From assembly GCA_947652115.1 (NCBI GenBank), contig OX393563.1, positions 25,137,935 to 25,201,934 on the forward strand: a DNA stretch of 64,000 bases, written 5' to 3'. This DNA is from Blastomussa wellsi. Taxonomy: Eukaryota > Cnidaria > Anthozoa > Scleractinia > Plerogyridae. Both the position numbers and the translations under genes were made by a program. The notes under the pieces are model-generated. The model saw nothing but the letters and a program-made list of their open reading frames with translations. It did not search any database and had not been told where the DNA came from. Below are positions 44,201 through 53,979 of the stretch, in pieces; positions within the stretch are counted from its first letter, which is position 1; every line of letters starts with the position of its first letter.

Positions 44201-47200
44201 TGATTTTGCCCAGTTGTTTTCTCCTTCTCTGCTTACATTCTTTGACAAGAAAAACTAAAAATGCCCGGCTGATAAACCCTACTGACCTCCTACACAACAA
44301 CTTATTTGAAACCTCTGGATTACATGCAAGTTATAATCAGTGTATGTGAAAAATGTGAAGGTGGAAAGTAAAAGTCTCGGCCCAAGTCTATCACAATGCT
44401 AGCACCCCCAGTGTTAAATCTGCCAGTACCCATTAATTTTATCCACCTTATGTCTTGACCAAGAACACTGCACAGTGTCCTGGCCAGGGCTCAAATCTCC
44501 CCAGTCCAGAGTCCAGCGTCCAGCGTACTAACCATCCTGCTCCTCACACAGATGGAAATGTAATTCATCAATGAATACTGTATAGTAACATATATATGTT
44601 TTTTTTTAATCATGTAGACAGTAGTATACACATGTCTATCTGGGCTTTGGAAAGGAATTGCTGACCTAATGGTTTGATGTTGATTTTGTATCAAGAGAAC
44701 CTTGATAAAGCTTATCCAATCATAGGATGTTCCACTCCAGATATTTTGTGATGAACATCTCGAAAAAGGGATTAGCACAAAGGACAGGGAATGGAAAAAT
44801 TGGCGAGGGGTGTGAGGAATCTCCCCTAAGCCCTTGCCTTGATTTTTTGTTGCACCCCAGCTAACAGTTATTATTTGTTTACAATTCACCTCTCTCTATA
44901 TCATCTATCTATTTAGAGAGGCAGGTTTGCCCTTGTTGAACTCACTGGAAATTACAAATAGCCCGGTGTTCGGGAGGTCATGGGTTCGATTCCTGTCGGG
45001 GACTCAGAATTTTTCTTTGTCCCACGCTTGTGTCATGTTGATTTATTACTTTCACATTAAATTTACGAGCTGAAAATTTGCCATCACTCTCATTATTTCC
45101 ACAACTCATGATGATAGCGACATTGCTGATCCTATGCTGTATGCGGGACGCATGTCACATAAGAACTCAGTAAAAATGACCTAGCTCTCCAGGAGTTGTC
45201 ATAGCTCAGTGGATAGAGAGCCCGCCTGGTGTTCGGGAGGTTATGGGTTCGATTCCTGTCGGGGACTCAGAATTTTTCTTTGTCCCACGCTTGTGTCATG
45301 TTGATTAATTAATTTCACATTAAATTTACCAAGCTGGAAATTTGCCATAACTCTCATTTCTAAATACATGTAGTTCAAATACAACTGTGTAACTAATTTG
45401 TGTGTGTTGATTTTAGTTCACAGCAACGTGTATGTTTGGGGATACAGTAAAGCATGTGGATTCAAAACAGATGTTTTATCACCGTCCTGTGTGTACTCAT
45501 GCAGTGAACCAAACAGCATAGTGGAGATGGCTGGTGGAGACTCGCATTCCATGATTCTTACATCAAGTGGTACAGTGTATTCCTGGGGTAATAATTTTGA
45601 GGTAAGAAAAATGTAAACCAATTCCAGTGTAGCTGGAACAAGATATCCAGTATGTCAGATTCCCACATGGCAACCATGTCAAGCAGTTGTTTCAAACTGT
45701 GCATTTTTAAATAGGTTTTTTGGACTTTGAAAGCACCCCATCCCCACCTCCAGGAATTTTCAATCGCTTCTTTTGGGGGAGTATGCTCTCCCCAGACCCA
45801 ACACTTGTGCAGTGGGTTCAATGCAAGTAAGAAACCTGCAAACCACGCCATGCATTGCTAACCTCTTATCCCGGAAGGGGGGGGGGGGGGGCACTTGGGG
45901 CCTCTTATTGAGCGAACATGAGAGCTGTACTGTGAAATATAGGCCCAAGGTCGTGGCAGTACGGACTCGGCATAAAAGCGACTGAGAGCTGATATTTCCT
46001 GGGTTTTCTGGTGAGACGTTTATTGCATGGCACTTGCAAATTAAATTGAATTTGCTTGCATAAGAATACAAATGGACGTATAATTTTTCTTTCTGTTTTG
46101 TGGGAAAAAATTGAATGATAGCCAGAAAAATTCTAAGTGTCGCTAAAATGGCGTCGACCGAAAGGGAAACGTACGACGCGAGCTGGAAGACGATGACTCC
46201 TGGTTAAAAATGAATTTATATTTACTTACGAAACTCACAGTTACAAGTCTAGATGTATTCAATGCATTTAGCGCTTTAGTTGCTATAGGCTAATAGCAGA
46301 GAATATAAGGACAGCGTTTATTTGCAAACAGAAAACGAAAGATTTAGCCGTCGTTGATCACATTCTCCAAAGCACTCAGAGCTTGGTTATTTCACGCTAT
46401 TGTTTTCCAGAGGACGGCCAAAAAATGTACAAAGATTTATTACGCACTGGCAGAGTTATTATTAGATGTTTTGTTTTGCGACATTCTCGTTGATGTTACC
46501 GTTGTCGTTCGCTTAAGGTCGTTCTTGGGGGGGGGGGGGGGAGGGGTGGGAGGAGAGAGTCCACGCTTGTTTAGGAGAGACAATACCTTGTTGTTACGCA
46601 GTAATTCCTTATGATAATTATTGTAATGTTATTTGATGTTATTCGTACTCATACTCAATTTTCAAGAGGGAAAGGTGCAATGTATTAGGCGTGACTTTGT
46701 CCCTCTGAGGTGGCCAATCTTCAAGAGGGTTACGTTGGTTTTGCATCCAGCTTAAAAATTCCATAATTTCCCCACTCTAGCTGAGAGTGTGTACCTGTCT
46801 GCTCAATTTTAGGGTCAATTGGGACATGGAAAATCTGTGAAGTTTCTCAGCAAGCCAACAGAATTGAAGTCTAGTCTACTTCCAGGAAAAGTGGTTGATG
46901 TGTCTGTTGGCGAAAACACTTCTGCTGCAGTGACTGGTATGTTAAAATGGTGGGCGTTTCAGACTTGAGATGACGTCTGATCAGTGACCTTTCTTTTATT
47001 CTTTCTTTGGTACACCAACAGTCTATGCAGCAATTTTCCTAAGTGCCATTGACACAAGATTTACATCAGAATACAATTTACTTTGGGCTAGCGTTTCACG
47101 TGTATTGCGCGTTCATGTGTTTCAAACACCTTGTGAGCAGATTAAGGCTGATCATTCAAGTCCTTTTCGTGTCCCGTGATAGTTTCTTACGTGCCGAAAA

Positions 47201-50200
47201 GAGACCCGCGAGTAATGAGACGCGTTTCGTGAGGAACGAGACGCGTGTCGAGGAAAACGAGTTGCGTCTCGACAGAAACGTGATTGAATCGAGAGAACGC
47301 GCGGAGAAACTTATCGTAAGGAACGAGAAGCACCTCAAGAGAAACGAGACGCGACATGAGTGAAATGGAAATCCTTTGCAATGAAGGAAACGCGTCTTGT
47401 CAGGCGCCTCTCGAGTTTCTTTTCTCGAGATAAAGGAGACGCATTCGCTCAAAAGCAAACGGGAGTTATTTCGAGAAACCGCAACGAGACGCGGAGCGAG
47501 AGAGACGAAACGTGTCTCGCGAGCAGGTGGCTATTTGTTCTTGAGCGTTGCTGCTGTGTTTCTAACATAATTCATTGAATATTCATGTTAAGTTAGCCCG
47601 GGAATACGGCCGCCCTTCTTCACTCCCGTCCCGAGGCGCGTTTCGCAGGCTAATGTTAAGTCTGCAATTTCCAGAGGTGATCAGTGACTAATTACTGCTT
47701 TCAGCTTTGTCAAAGGGACAAGACGGAATTCTAGTTATATAAAGGGGCTCCATAGGTTTTCGCATCCGCTTTTACTCCCAGCTCATAAAAACTTGTCAAA
47801 TACAATAAGCGATGATAAAATATTGTTTTACAACTATCTCTGATAAATTAATGGCTTGAAGTCTTAAATTAAGACTGTCCGAAACAAATGCGACTTTCGT
47901 TGTTTTTAAATTCGATTTTCTTCAGTTTCCTTCGGTGAAATTTTCCAAAATTTTGACAGTATATAGATGCTTCCCAGATACGAAGTTTGAACTGGAAAAA
48001 CATAGTGGTTGTAAAGGCAGTTTCTTTGTTACTTGCGAGTTTGCTGTTTTTGTCTCCCCTTTAAATTTGGTGTAACAGATTTTCCTGAAAATTGAGCGAC
48101 ATGTGAAGCAAAACAACTATTTTCCCTCTGCCAAATTTTTACTGAATTTCACCTAAGGAAACTCGAGAAAACGTGGACGAAAGTTGCTACTTTCGCCGCA
48201 TACATTGTAACAAATACGTCGTCGGAATAGAAACTTGCCCAGATCGTAATCTGAGCATGCGCCAACTCTGGAACCACGAACTTCGCTTGAACTTCGCTGA
48301 CACTGGGCGTTTGATGGAACTCCACGAAGCCACGATTATTCAAGGATAAGTGGTGGTGTGACGTGAGATCATGAAATATCAACTATTATTAGATGTATAT
48401 GGCAAGGAAAATCTGAGCGTTCGTGCTTTCTTGGTCTGGATTTTGCCGTACGGTCCTAAGCCGCGTATTTTTTCTAAAGTTGGATAATTTAAAACTTGCA
48501 ACTAGAACTGCAGAAAGAAGAGTGATAAAAATACTCTAATGTTAAGAATAAAATATTTTCAAAATCGTGGTAGCTTGTTCTTTCTGAGTTGTTCGCGGCA
48601 TCAAAACACGTTACGGCGGAAAACCTCTAAACCGAAAGTGCGGTTTTAACAAGCATGCATGACCCGAGTGCCATATAATTAACTACTTACTAACCGAGCT
48701 TGCTCGAGCCGTGCTGGGGAGTATTGGCTCTCGGTCGCTTCTGTACGACCGTCACGACCTCGCGTGCGCGCGTGCGCGCGTGCTCGTGTGCGTGCTCAGC
48801 AGTGCGCGCGCAGTAATTGTTGATACGCATCGTTACTACGTTTATACGCATCGTTACTACGAGTTGCAGTGTCACGCCACGTCATTCATTGAGCGTGCGT
48901 GCTGAGGAAAAACAAAGGACCAGAGCCGTTACGTTAACTTTTCTTGTAGTTTACTCCCTTAAATTGTCGGTGACTGCTACTTTTTTCCTTGAGCTGAAAA
49001 ATACCACTCTCGACAGATTGTTGAAAATAGTAAAAAATCAATGTGGGAAGTTTAAATATTTTCAAGGTCCTCGCGACATCAAAGCCTACCATCATGCGGC
49101 TGTTTGGCGAATTGAAATGTGGTCGCTAAAGCGAATTGTTTCGCTATGGAACCGCACCAATTAAATAAAATCACTTAATGGGTCCACTTAAACAACATTT
49201 GGCAGAGACGCGTTCACTTCAGAGATTTATTTGCAATAGTTTTGGGCTAGCGTATTCGCTAACGAAGCGCTAACGAATCGATGTTAGAAAATTATCTCGC
49301 GAACGTCCTTAAAGTAGACGACATCGAATTGAAGTAGTGTATTAAATGCAATGACATTAAATAAAACGTGTTTTTGTCTCTACAGAGGATGGCAAGCTAT
49401 ACCTGTGGGGCAAAAACGCCAGCCAAGTTATCCGTGGTGACGAAAGCAACAGGTTTTTCCAGTTTGAGCCTTGTCATGTTCCTCTGGGAGTCTGGAAAGC
49501 CTTGAAGGTATATTATTGCGTGTAGATTGAAAAAATGTATGAAATAACTAAAGATACTTTTCAAACAAGCACCTTGTAACTGCAATTCTGCGAGTGAACT
49601 TCACACTTTCATTCAGTGTGTTATTAGCTGAGAGAGCTTTCTATCCGCGGTCAAAAGCATTAGGTTCCCTCCTGCCTCTTTTTTCACAACGAGGCCTTTA
49701 CTGTCTTGACCTGACTGGTGCGTCACAAATAGAGGCAAAACGCAATCAGGAATACATTGGCCTATTAAATTCAGGGCGTTGTCTTCCAGTCTGTTTTCTA
49801 ACGCAGAAGGTTCCAACTCAGTGAGTATTTTTTCCAAATATAATCGGACGCTTACTTCTCATAACCCATCTCCTTGATTTTGCCATAAACAGTTAAGGAG
49901 AAATTCGGAAAATCGTAGTTTCTGCGCGTATATCAAGAGTGTCTGCGTGTACCGTACTTTCTTGGTTAGACGCCGCCAGCGCTATAGCTCGACATTGTAG
50001 ACCCGGCGCTAATACTCGGGGCCCGGCGTTTAATCGACAAATGAATACGGTAACTTGTTTTTCAGGTTTCTTGTGGTTCCTGGCATGTTGCGTGTGTGGT
50101 TAATGCCAGACAGAAAAGCAAGGTGAAGGGAATGCAAGAGGAATATCCTGAATTAACCGCAAGTAGTGCTGAGATGGTATTTGATAGTGTGAAAATTTCC

Positions 50201-51951
50201 GCGCAAATTTCCGAGGACAATCTCGCTTCTGTTGTTAGCCTCGGAGGTAATGAGAAACCGTTCAATGATGTAATAATCGATGAAAAGCATACTGGAACCG
50301 AATCAATCCAAACGGTCGTTACTGCTAAAGAAAATAACTCAGTGAAACACAACATAGAGCAGGTTAATAGTTCTCACAGCGACAGCATTGGAGAAGATTA
50401 CCAAGACGAAGTAGGGGAAAGTAACGATTTTAGTGAAAAGGTTCTGGATCACATGGTTTCTTCTGATCCTGTGGTAGAAAGCCATTCAGAAGAGAAACCT
50501 CCAGTGGTTCGGAATTATAAAAATGAGGAGGAAACGAACAATGGAATCAAAGTTATGAATGAAGAAAAACCCGCTGTTAGCCCAAATATGCTTGCGTCGC
50601 CTGGTAATGTAAAACCAGAAGACATTAACGAGGAATTTGGCAATAAGTTAGTTACTATTGATAAAGATTGGGACAGATCAAGCCACGATTCTTCAAGGAT
50701 AAGTGGTGTTGTAACGAAGGGTCATGAAATATCGACTATTACCGACTCCTTGCACGAGGATACGCTAAAAGAGTCCTGCAATGAAATATTGGAATCGAAA
50801 CAACCAGCTGAGAAAACTAGGGTGGTTCACGCGTCCGTAGAAAATGGTTTTGCAGCGGTGAACGACAAAACCGAAACTTTCTCGACAGCTTTCGAAACAG
50901 AACAGAAGCCAGTTGTTAAAAGCGGAGAACGCCCGAGTAGTGTAACCAGAAGAAGAGCTTTCTCGGAGCAGCGAAGCAGTACAGAAAGTTCTGTTTTATC
51001 GCAAGACATCGCATCCGCTCTACGGAGTGGATCGCTTGAAAGTTTAAAGCTGTATCATCGACAGGAGAATGTCGCGAATGGTCCAAGCAGCAGTAGGCTT
51101 TCTTACAGCCCCCCTGCTAACCCCAGGAACCCGGTAGGACATTTGAGAAGGGAGAAAAGACCAGCCAGAATGTTACGGAACACAACCTTAGATGTGGTAT
51201 GTCGTGTCTTGTGCGTCATGTATATGTCAATAAGCTGCACCTCGAGCGGTTTGTTCCCTGTAGTTGTGAAGTAAAACCCCATAATGGCTTCAGAACCAAA
51301 TTCTTAGCCGGTAGAACCTTTCTCATGGCATTTTATTGTTGATATTTATTTAAACCCACTGAAGCCTGATATTTTTCACTCGGAAAGTGGCAAAGCCATT
51401 TCCAAGTTCTTGTTAGCGGCGTAGATTTCATGCCTTCTGACCTTCGTTTCTTGTTAAATTAGTTTATTATTCTTGTTAGGGCCGCGGCTTTCTTTACAAT
51501 TTGCTGATCGAACAGGTTAAAATTTTTAATTGCACTCCTCCTTGAATTTTTTATTTTGGTTTCCATTTGACCAGTGCCTCGTCAAAGAGGACGATTACTT
51601 GCCGGTAATGTACTTTTGTTAACAACATTTTCTCTCAATGCACAGGAGTACCACTTGCCTAACCAGCCTATGCAAGTGGTGGATATCAGTATGACATCTT
51701 ATAATCTCCGTCCCCACCCTCCCTTGAATCGCACTCAATCTAGCCCCAGTCTGTACTCGTCAAACCTAATCCGGAGTCCACTGGGTGCTAGAAGGAAAAC
51801 TTCCGCGTCTGCAAAAGTTCCCAGGCCTCCCACGTCCATTGTTAACAGTGACGAGAGTCTCCCACCCAGGCCTCCAGCTCGTGGCGTCAGGCGTCCCTTT
51901 GAACTCAACCCCATGTTTTCATCCGGGACATCATGGCGGAAGCGGAAGTGA
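41203..51951 (+). CDS. RCC1-repeat beta-propeller protein with long disordered C-terminus (896 aa)
   Basis: Nine exons: 41203-41512, 42589-42836, 43877-44111, 45417-45601, 46813-46936, 49386-49507, 50066-51196, 51575-51604 and 51646-51951 (TGA). All joins keep phase. Residues about 52-425 hold seven RCC1 units: IVWGCGEFGQHGHG, IYSWGNSNSGQLGVG, CFSFGNNYSAQLG, AAVGINSKGQVGCG, VYVWGYSKACGF, VYSWGNNFEGQLGHG and LYLWGKNASQVIRG. Each precedes a V-x-x-V-A-C-G-x-x-H-(S/T) type segment (ACGSSHTLVLT, TCGTRHSFVWT and so on). Residues about 425-785 are acidic, Ser/Glu-rich and low-complexity. The tail is Pro/Arg-rich (PRPPTSIV, PPRPPARGVRRPFEL, ending WRKRK). One seven-bladed propeller plus a disordered tail recalls RPGR in layout only; the family is not identified. 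The function is likely scaffolding or GEF-like but unproven. Start ATG 41203 has A at -3. Confidence 0.85.
41535..41690 (-). mobile_element. SINE-like dispersed repeat, copy 2 (inverted)
   Basis: The minus strand gives the same block order as the copy at 2778-2935: GGATGGGATGCTAGTCCATC on the plus strand is the inverse of the ATCCCATCC core, with GGAGCTTATCCCGG and CATGAAGTG following. It lies in intron 1 of the RCC1 gene. Confidence 0.65.
41810..42045 (-). mobile_element. tRNA-derived SINE in intron 1 of the RCC1 gene
   Basis: From about 42045 down, the minus strand reads GGCATGATAACGTAATGGGT (A-box region) and AGTTCAAGCCCC (B box). A body then extends to about 41810 (AGCAAAAAACTAGGGATTCC, CTCATTCTCTG). 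The tRNA fold is degenerate. Confidence 0.5.
42907..43010 (-). mobile_element. Penelope-like 3' tail, second copy
   Basis: It is nearly identical to the tail at 14060-14160, in the same orientation: CCGACGAAGGGCTAACGCTT, GAAACGTC, GGTGGCCAATTGACATTATC, GATAAAACCAAATTAT. It keeps the GAAA box that the other copy lost but has the same C in place of the hammerhead U. No coding sequence remains. It lies in intron 2 of the RCC1 gene. Confidence 0.6.
43321..43830. repeat. ~0.5-kb dispersed repeat, copy 1 (intron 2 of RCC1 gene)
   Basis: The blocks TTAAGGACATTC, GTTTAAGTGGACCCATTAAG, TTTAGCGACCACATTT, AACTTCCCACATTGATTTTT and GAGTAAATTACAAGCAAAG recur in the same order but inverted at 48930-49312. 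There is no open frame of note. Confidence 0.7.
44455..44545 (-). mobile_element. tRNA-like SINE fragment
   Basis: The minus strand has GCAGGATGGTTAGTACGCTG (A-box-like) and GATTTGAGCCCTGG (B-box-like). The three short CAGCGTC/CAGAGTCC words between them are reiterated. It is degenerate. Confidence 0.35.
44950..45110 (+). mobile_element. tRNA-derived SINE, 5'-truncated copy
   Basis: From GGTGTTCGGGAGGTCATGGG it shares at least 130 bp with the fuller copy at 45195-45360, including the B box GGTTCGATTCC and the body TTTTTCTTTGTCCCACGCTT. The tRNA 5' half is missing. Confidence 0.75.
45195..45360 (+). mobile_element. tRNA-derived SINE, fuller copy
   Basis: A box TAGCTCAGTGG at 45202-45212 and B box GGTTCGATTCC at 45246-45256 are both perfect Pol III internal promoter elements. 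A body of about 100 bp follows (GTCCCACGCTTGTGTCATGT). The SINE ends about 55 bp before exon 4 of the RCC1 gene. Confidence 0.8.
47211..47362. repeat. 21-bp minisatellite encoding heptads (intron 5 of RCC1 gene)
   Basis: Units start at 47214, 47235, 47256 and 47277 and continue, more diverged, to 47362. The type unit begins AACGAGACGCG. In one frame it reads RNETRFV, RNETRVE, ENELRLD, RNVIESR, ERAEKLI and so on, i.e. charged heptads. It is CpG-rich, unlike the AT-rich surroundings. Related GAGACGCG words continue to about 47520. No splice sites connect it to the host gene. Confidence 0.7.
48761..48861. repeat. Alternating purine-pyrimidine (CG/TG) tract plus 18-bp direct repeat
   Basis: CGCGTGCGCGCGTGCGCGCG at 48761-48780 is an uninterrupted alternating tract able to adopt Z-DNA. 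Nearby, ATACGCATCGTTACTACG occurs at 48823-48840 and again at 48844-48861. Confidence 0.8.
48930..49312. repeat. Dispersed repeat, copy 2 (inverse of 43321-43830)
   Basis: It shares the inverted series CTTAATGGGTCCACTTAAAC, AAATGTGGTCGCTAAA, AAAAATCAATGTGGGAAGTT and GAACGTCCTTAA with the copy in intron 2. It lies in intron 5, about 75 bp before exon 6. Confidence 0.7.
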
Positions 51952-53979
51952 AGGAAGTACAATCAGTTTATGAGAAACGTCAATGGCATCAGTTAGGCGA
52001 TAGGCGACAACGGATTATAACAAAGCAAACAGAGAGGCAGAATCAAATTCAAAATACATAAGTGTGTTTTCACGCTTTAGCCTCCACTATCGAGTTATGA
52101 TGCACTTGGGGAGCTGTCGTTTCTCTCGGCTGTCGCCTCGAGCAGCTCTTACGCCTCTTTCGGGCTCTCTAAACTTGCACGCTAAAGCATGAACCAATTG
52201 TACCTAGTAAGAAGTGTGTAATAACGATTCTAGACTGAAAACATATCAAAGTGATACTTTCTGTCAATCAAAATAATAAGAAAAAGGAAAAAAAAGCAGC
52301 TTCTAGCGGACATTTTAAGGCTTGCATTTTGAGGTTTGGCATAGATAAAAGATAGATAGAACTTTACAATATTCTTCTAGCGCGAAATTTCTGAGTTTGA
52401 TAATCAGAAAACTATTTTATGCATATGTTCTACTTTTATTAGAAAAAGCACGTTATCTTAAAACAGCACTCATTTTTTTCCCTGATATATAGCTAACTAA
52501 TCTGGAACTAAATAGTTATCTGATATTTTTGTCATCCCGGCCCGTTACCCTGAACTCATCAGCTAACGTGTAGGACGCTATTTATAGTTCGTGAGTATAA
52601 AGTATAGCATGTCAGGTCGATTTTGTTTTATTCATTTTAAAAGAAGATCGAGTGTATTTATTAGAATTTGGTGACAAGTGAGAGAAACTATTTAACTTAG
52701 GTGTGTTAATAGCGCGTTTTACGAAAAATAATAGATTCAGTCCAAAATTCAATGTCCTTCATTTACAGAGGTTTATGCGCTTAATGCTGTTGCCAAAATA
52801 ATTTAATCATTTCTATTTGTATAAACCGTTTCATTTTTATAAATTGAAGAGGTTCTTTTATACAGTAGAGTTTGTGTTCCAACATTTTCAATATAATTTA
52901 TCCCTTTCTTACATAACATTATTTTTAGGGCAGAGGCTAAATGTTCTTCGCTTTCAGACAGTTTTGAAGCTGAGATGTCCAAATAATGTCTGTTAAAAGA
53001 TTTCTTCTTTTCCAATTTTGAAAAAGTAAATCGCTCTGAAACGCAGAGTGCATACATTGCCATTATTGGAACGTGATGACACTGGTTCCAAAGTTGGATT
53101 TAAACAAATGTTAATTGTTTCAACAAATGAGAGGTCTGAAAAAATTCAGCCTTGAACAGCACTAGAACCCATGACCTCTTCGATTCTGGTGCAGTGCTCC
53201 GCCATCTGAACTATCAAGTCAACTGGGAGCTGGTCACTTTATGAGTTTGTAATATACTCGTAGAAGGTGAAGATGTGAAAGTGAATATACGAAATTTCAT
53301 GAATATGAATCGCGTAGAAAGAAAGTTGGCTTGATTGCTCATTTGGTAGAGTACTGTACTGGTAAAGAAGAGGTGATGGGTTCGAGTGGGTTCAAGCCTG
53401 ATTTTTTTTCAGACTTTATTTTCTTAACTGCTTGAGTTGAATACATAACTGCGATGATCTTTCGTTTGTTGAAATCTTTTTCTGCGCTTCAAATATATGA
53501 AATTTCATATGTTCACTTTCACAAGGTTAATTGTCTTGATTCATATTGTAGACTCTCTTTATATGCTCTTAAAATTTCGCCCTCTTTTAACCTCGAGATT
53601 ATTATTGAAAAATTTCCTATAAAAGTCAAAGATTGTCCAATGATTTATGTAAATCGTGAAATAGTCAACACGAAATAAGACACCATGCGATTAATTCCAC
53701 TGTTTTTATTTGTTTATTTTAACAGCTACATACCATCGATGTAAGATTTGCATAGATGCATAGTAAATAGTTTAATCTTTTTTGTGGAAATATTTATCAG
53801 TTATTAGAGTTAGGTGATATGCCAGTAGTTTTGTATTTAAATGTCCAGATAAGGAACCCGTTTCCGTTGATTTTGTTACATTAAGGCTTGCCACTGAAGT
53901 AAACCGAGATTTTAAAAACGGATGATGTGTGCTCTCTGTGTGAACGAACCTAGTTTCCGGGCCTATTCTCTTTTCCGGC
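51952..53979. other. 3' flank of the RCC1 gene and intergenic region
   Basis: It holds AT-rich sequence and a pair of opposed tRNA-like SINE fragments at 53125-53240 (-) and 53320-53405 (+). One 86-codon open frame on the minus strand (53063-52803) starts MAMYALCVSERFTFSKL; it is not recognised and has no supporting signals. Confidence 0.5.
53125..53405. mobile_element. Convergent/divergent pair of tRNA-like SINE heads
   Basis: On minus, 53240-53125 reads TTGATAGTTCAGATGGCGGA and GGTCATGGGTTCTAGTGCTG. On plus, 53320-53405 reads TTGATTGCTCATTTGGTAGA and GGTGATGGGTTCGAGTGGG. Both share the tRNA-like order and an AATTTTTTC / GATTTTTTTTC tail, so they are two inverted copies of one SINE family. 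Confidence 0.5.

Noticed and set aside
47043..47363. 106-codon frame through the heptad repeat as a gene
   Set aside because: It is open because of the 21-bp period. There are no splice or start signals linking it to the RCC1 gene, so it is listed as a repeat and only flagged as a finding.
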